A stretch of DNA of 6,820 bases, from NCBI GenBank assembly GCA_004554425.1, contig SFMI01000095.1, positions 1 to 6,820 on the forward strand, read 5' to 3'. A program made the translations under genes and the position numbers. Positions 6,023 to 6,820 of this stretch are shown one piece after another; positions within the stretch are counted from its first letter, which is position 1; each line of letters opens with the position of its first letter. Origin of the DNA: Candidatus Saccharimonadota bacterium (GTDB lineage: Bacteria; Eremiobacterota; Xenobia; Xenobiales; Xenobiaceae). The notes under the pieces are model-generated. The model was not told where the DNA came from and ran no database searches. It saw only the letters and a list, made by a program, of their open reading frames with translations.

Positions 6023-6820
6023 CTAGTCTTCGTAACCATGAGGATGGACTTTACGCCATTGCCAAGCAGAATCGACAATAGCTTCTATAGAATCGTATTT
6101 AGGTTTCCAGCCCAACTCACGGCGAATTTTTTCTGATGAAGCAATTAAAAAGTCAGGATCGCCAGGACGACGCCCTTCCTCTTTAACGGTGAAATCTAAG
6201 CCAGTAACTTTATACACAGCTTCAATCACTTGACGCACAGAAAAACCTTGACCGCTGCCCAAATTATAAACTAAATTACCACGCTCTTCCAAGGCTTCCA
6301 AAGCTAAAATATGAGCTTGAGCCAAATCTAAAATATGCACATAATCGCGCACACAAGTGCCGTCAGGAGTGTTATAATCGGTGCCGAAAATAGAAATATG
6401 GGAGCGCTGTCCCATGGCAGCTTGCAAAACTAAAGGAATTAAATGACTTTCGGGGTGGTGATCTTCACCGCGCTCGGGAGTATTGCCGGCTGCATTGAAA
6501 TAGCGCAAGCGAGCGCTCTTTAAGCCATGAATTTTTTCAAACCAACGCAGCATGCGCTCAACCATCAATTTAGATTCACCATAAGCATTGGTAGGATCGA
6601 GCTCTTGATCTTCGGTAATTGGTACCTTTTTCGGATTGCCATAAACTGAAGCTGTAGAAGAAAAGACGATACGATCTACTTTAGCTTTTACCATAGCTCG
6701 CAAAACTGAAAGCGTGCCCATAGTGTTATTAGCAAAAAAAACACCAGGGTCGCGCATAGATTCGCCGACTTCAATAAAAGCAGCAAAATTGAGTACAGCT
6801 TTTACTCCATAACGCACCAT
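6023..6820 (-). CDS. galE: UDP-glucose 4-epimerase GalE (N-terminus beyond right edge)
   Basis: GalE is a cytoplasmic NAD-dependent SDR enzyme that interconverts UDP-glucose and UDP-galactose (Leloir pathway, supply of galactose for surface glycans). The visible 265 residues include NFAAFIEVGESMRDP (11-25), the catalytic region FSSTASVYG (53-61), the Tyr-x3-Lys pair in YGESK (Tyr80, Lys84), LRYFNAAGN, and the family-typical TCVRDYVHILDLAQAH. The C-terminal part contains YNLGSGQGFSV, RRPGDPD and LGWKPKY. By comparison with E. coli GalE, about 68 N-terminal residues, including the GxxGxxG NAD-binding loop, lie outside the window. The Met codon at the very edge is therefore internal, not the start. 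The gene ends 86 nt from the convergent UshA-like gene, with a hairpin between them. Confidence 0.95.
   Translation of the reverse strand: MVRYGVKAVLNFAAFIEVGESMRDPGVFFANNTMGTLSVLRAMVKAKVDRIVFSSTASVYGNPKKVPITEDQELDPTNAYGESKLMVERMLRWFEKIHGLKSARLRYFNAAGNTPERGEDHHPESHLIPLVLQAAMGQRSHISIFGTDYNTPDGTCVRDYVHILDLAQAHILALEALEERGNLVYNLGSGQGFSVRQVIEAVYKVTGLDFTVKEEGRRPGDPDFLIASSEKIRRELGWKPKYDSIEAIVDSAWQWRKVHPHGYED

Overview
This window is chromosomal DNA from a bacterium of moderate to low GC. It carries two recognisable housekeeping genes, both cut by the window edges: the tRNA 2-thiouridylase gene mnmA on the left and the UDP-glucose 4-epimerase gene galE on the right. The genes between them are unfamiliar in this combination, which suggests a poorly characterised lineage. 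I cannot name the phylum from the sequence. I see no tRNA, rRNA, CRISPR array, insertion sequence or phage gene.

Layout. A run of five minus-strand genes reads right to left from about 5006 to the left edge. They are a PP-loop ATPase-like protein (5006-4041), a single-span membrane protein with an Ala/Pro-rich heptad-repeat arm (3914-2910), a radical SAM/SPASM enzyme (2887-1784), a second single-span membrane protein (1748-669) and mnmA (653 to the edge). The gaps are 126, 22, 35 and 15 nt, so the last four genes look co-transcribed, and the PP-loop gene may lead the operon. Divergent from it, on the plus strand, is a 243-aa protein (5205-5936) with the fold signature of a 5'-nucleotidase/UshA metallophosphoesterase in which essentially every metal ligand is replaced. 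A strong hairpin at 5962-6005 separates it from the convergent galE.

How the genes may work together. The two membrane proteins are paralogues. Each has a disordered or low-complexity N-terminal part, one transmembrane helix, a Pro/Lys/Glu-rich linker and a helical C-terminal domain that begins with a shared V(N/S)QYMYA motif. They sit on either side of a radical SAM/SPASM gene and downstream of a cysteine-rich PP-loop gene. Radical SAM/SPASM enzymes often modify peptides or proteins, and PP-loop enzymes adenylate substrates, often for sulfur or nitrogen transfer. One inference is therefore an undescribed modification system whose target or scaffold is the membrane-protein pair. This is not demonstrated. 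The 198-nt divergent region contains a perfect 7-4-7 dyad at 5126-5143 that could be a shared operator. The PP-loop gene has an unusual start: only a TTG is available in frame, while a well-placed Shine-Dalgarno and ATG lie upstream in the wrong frame.
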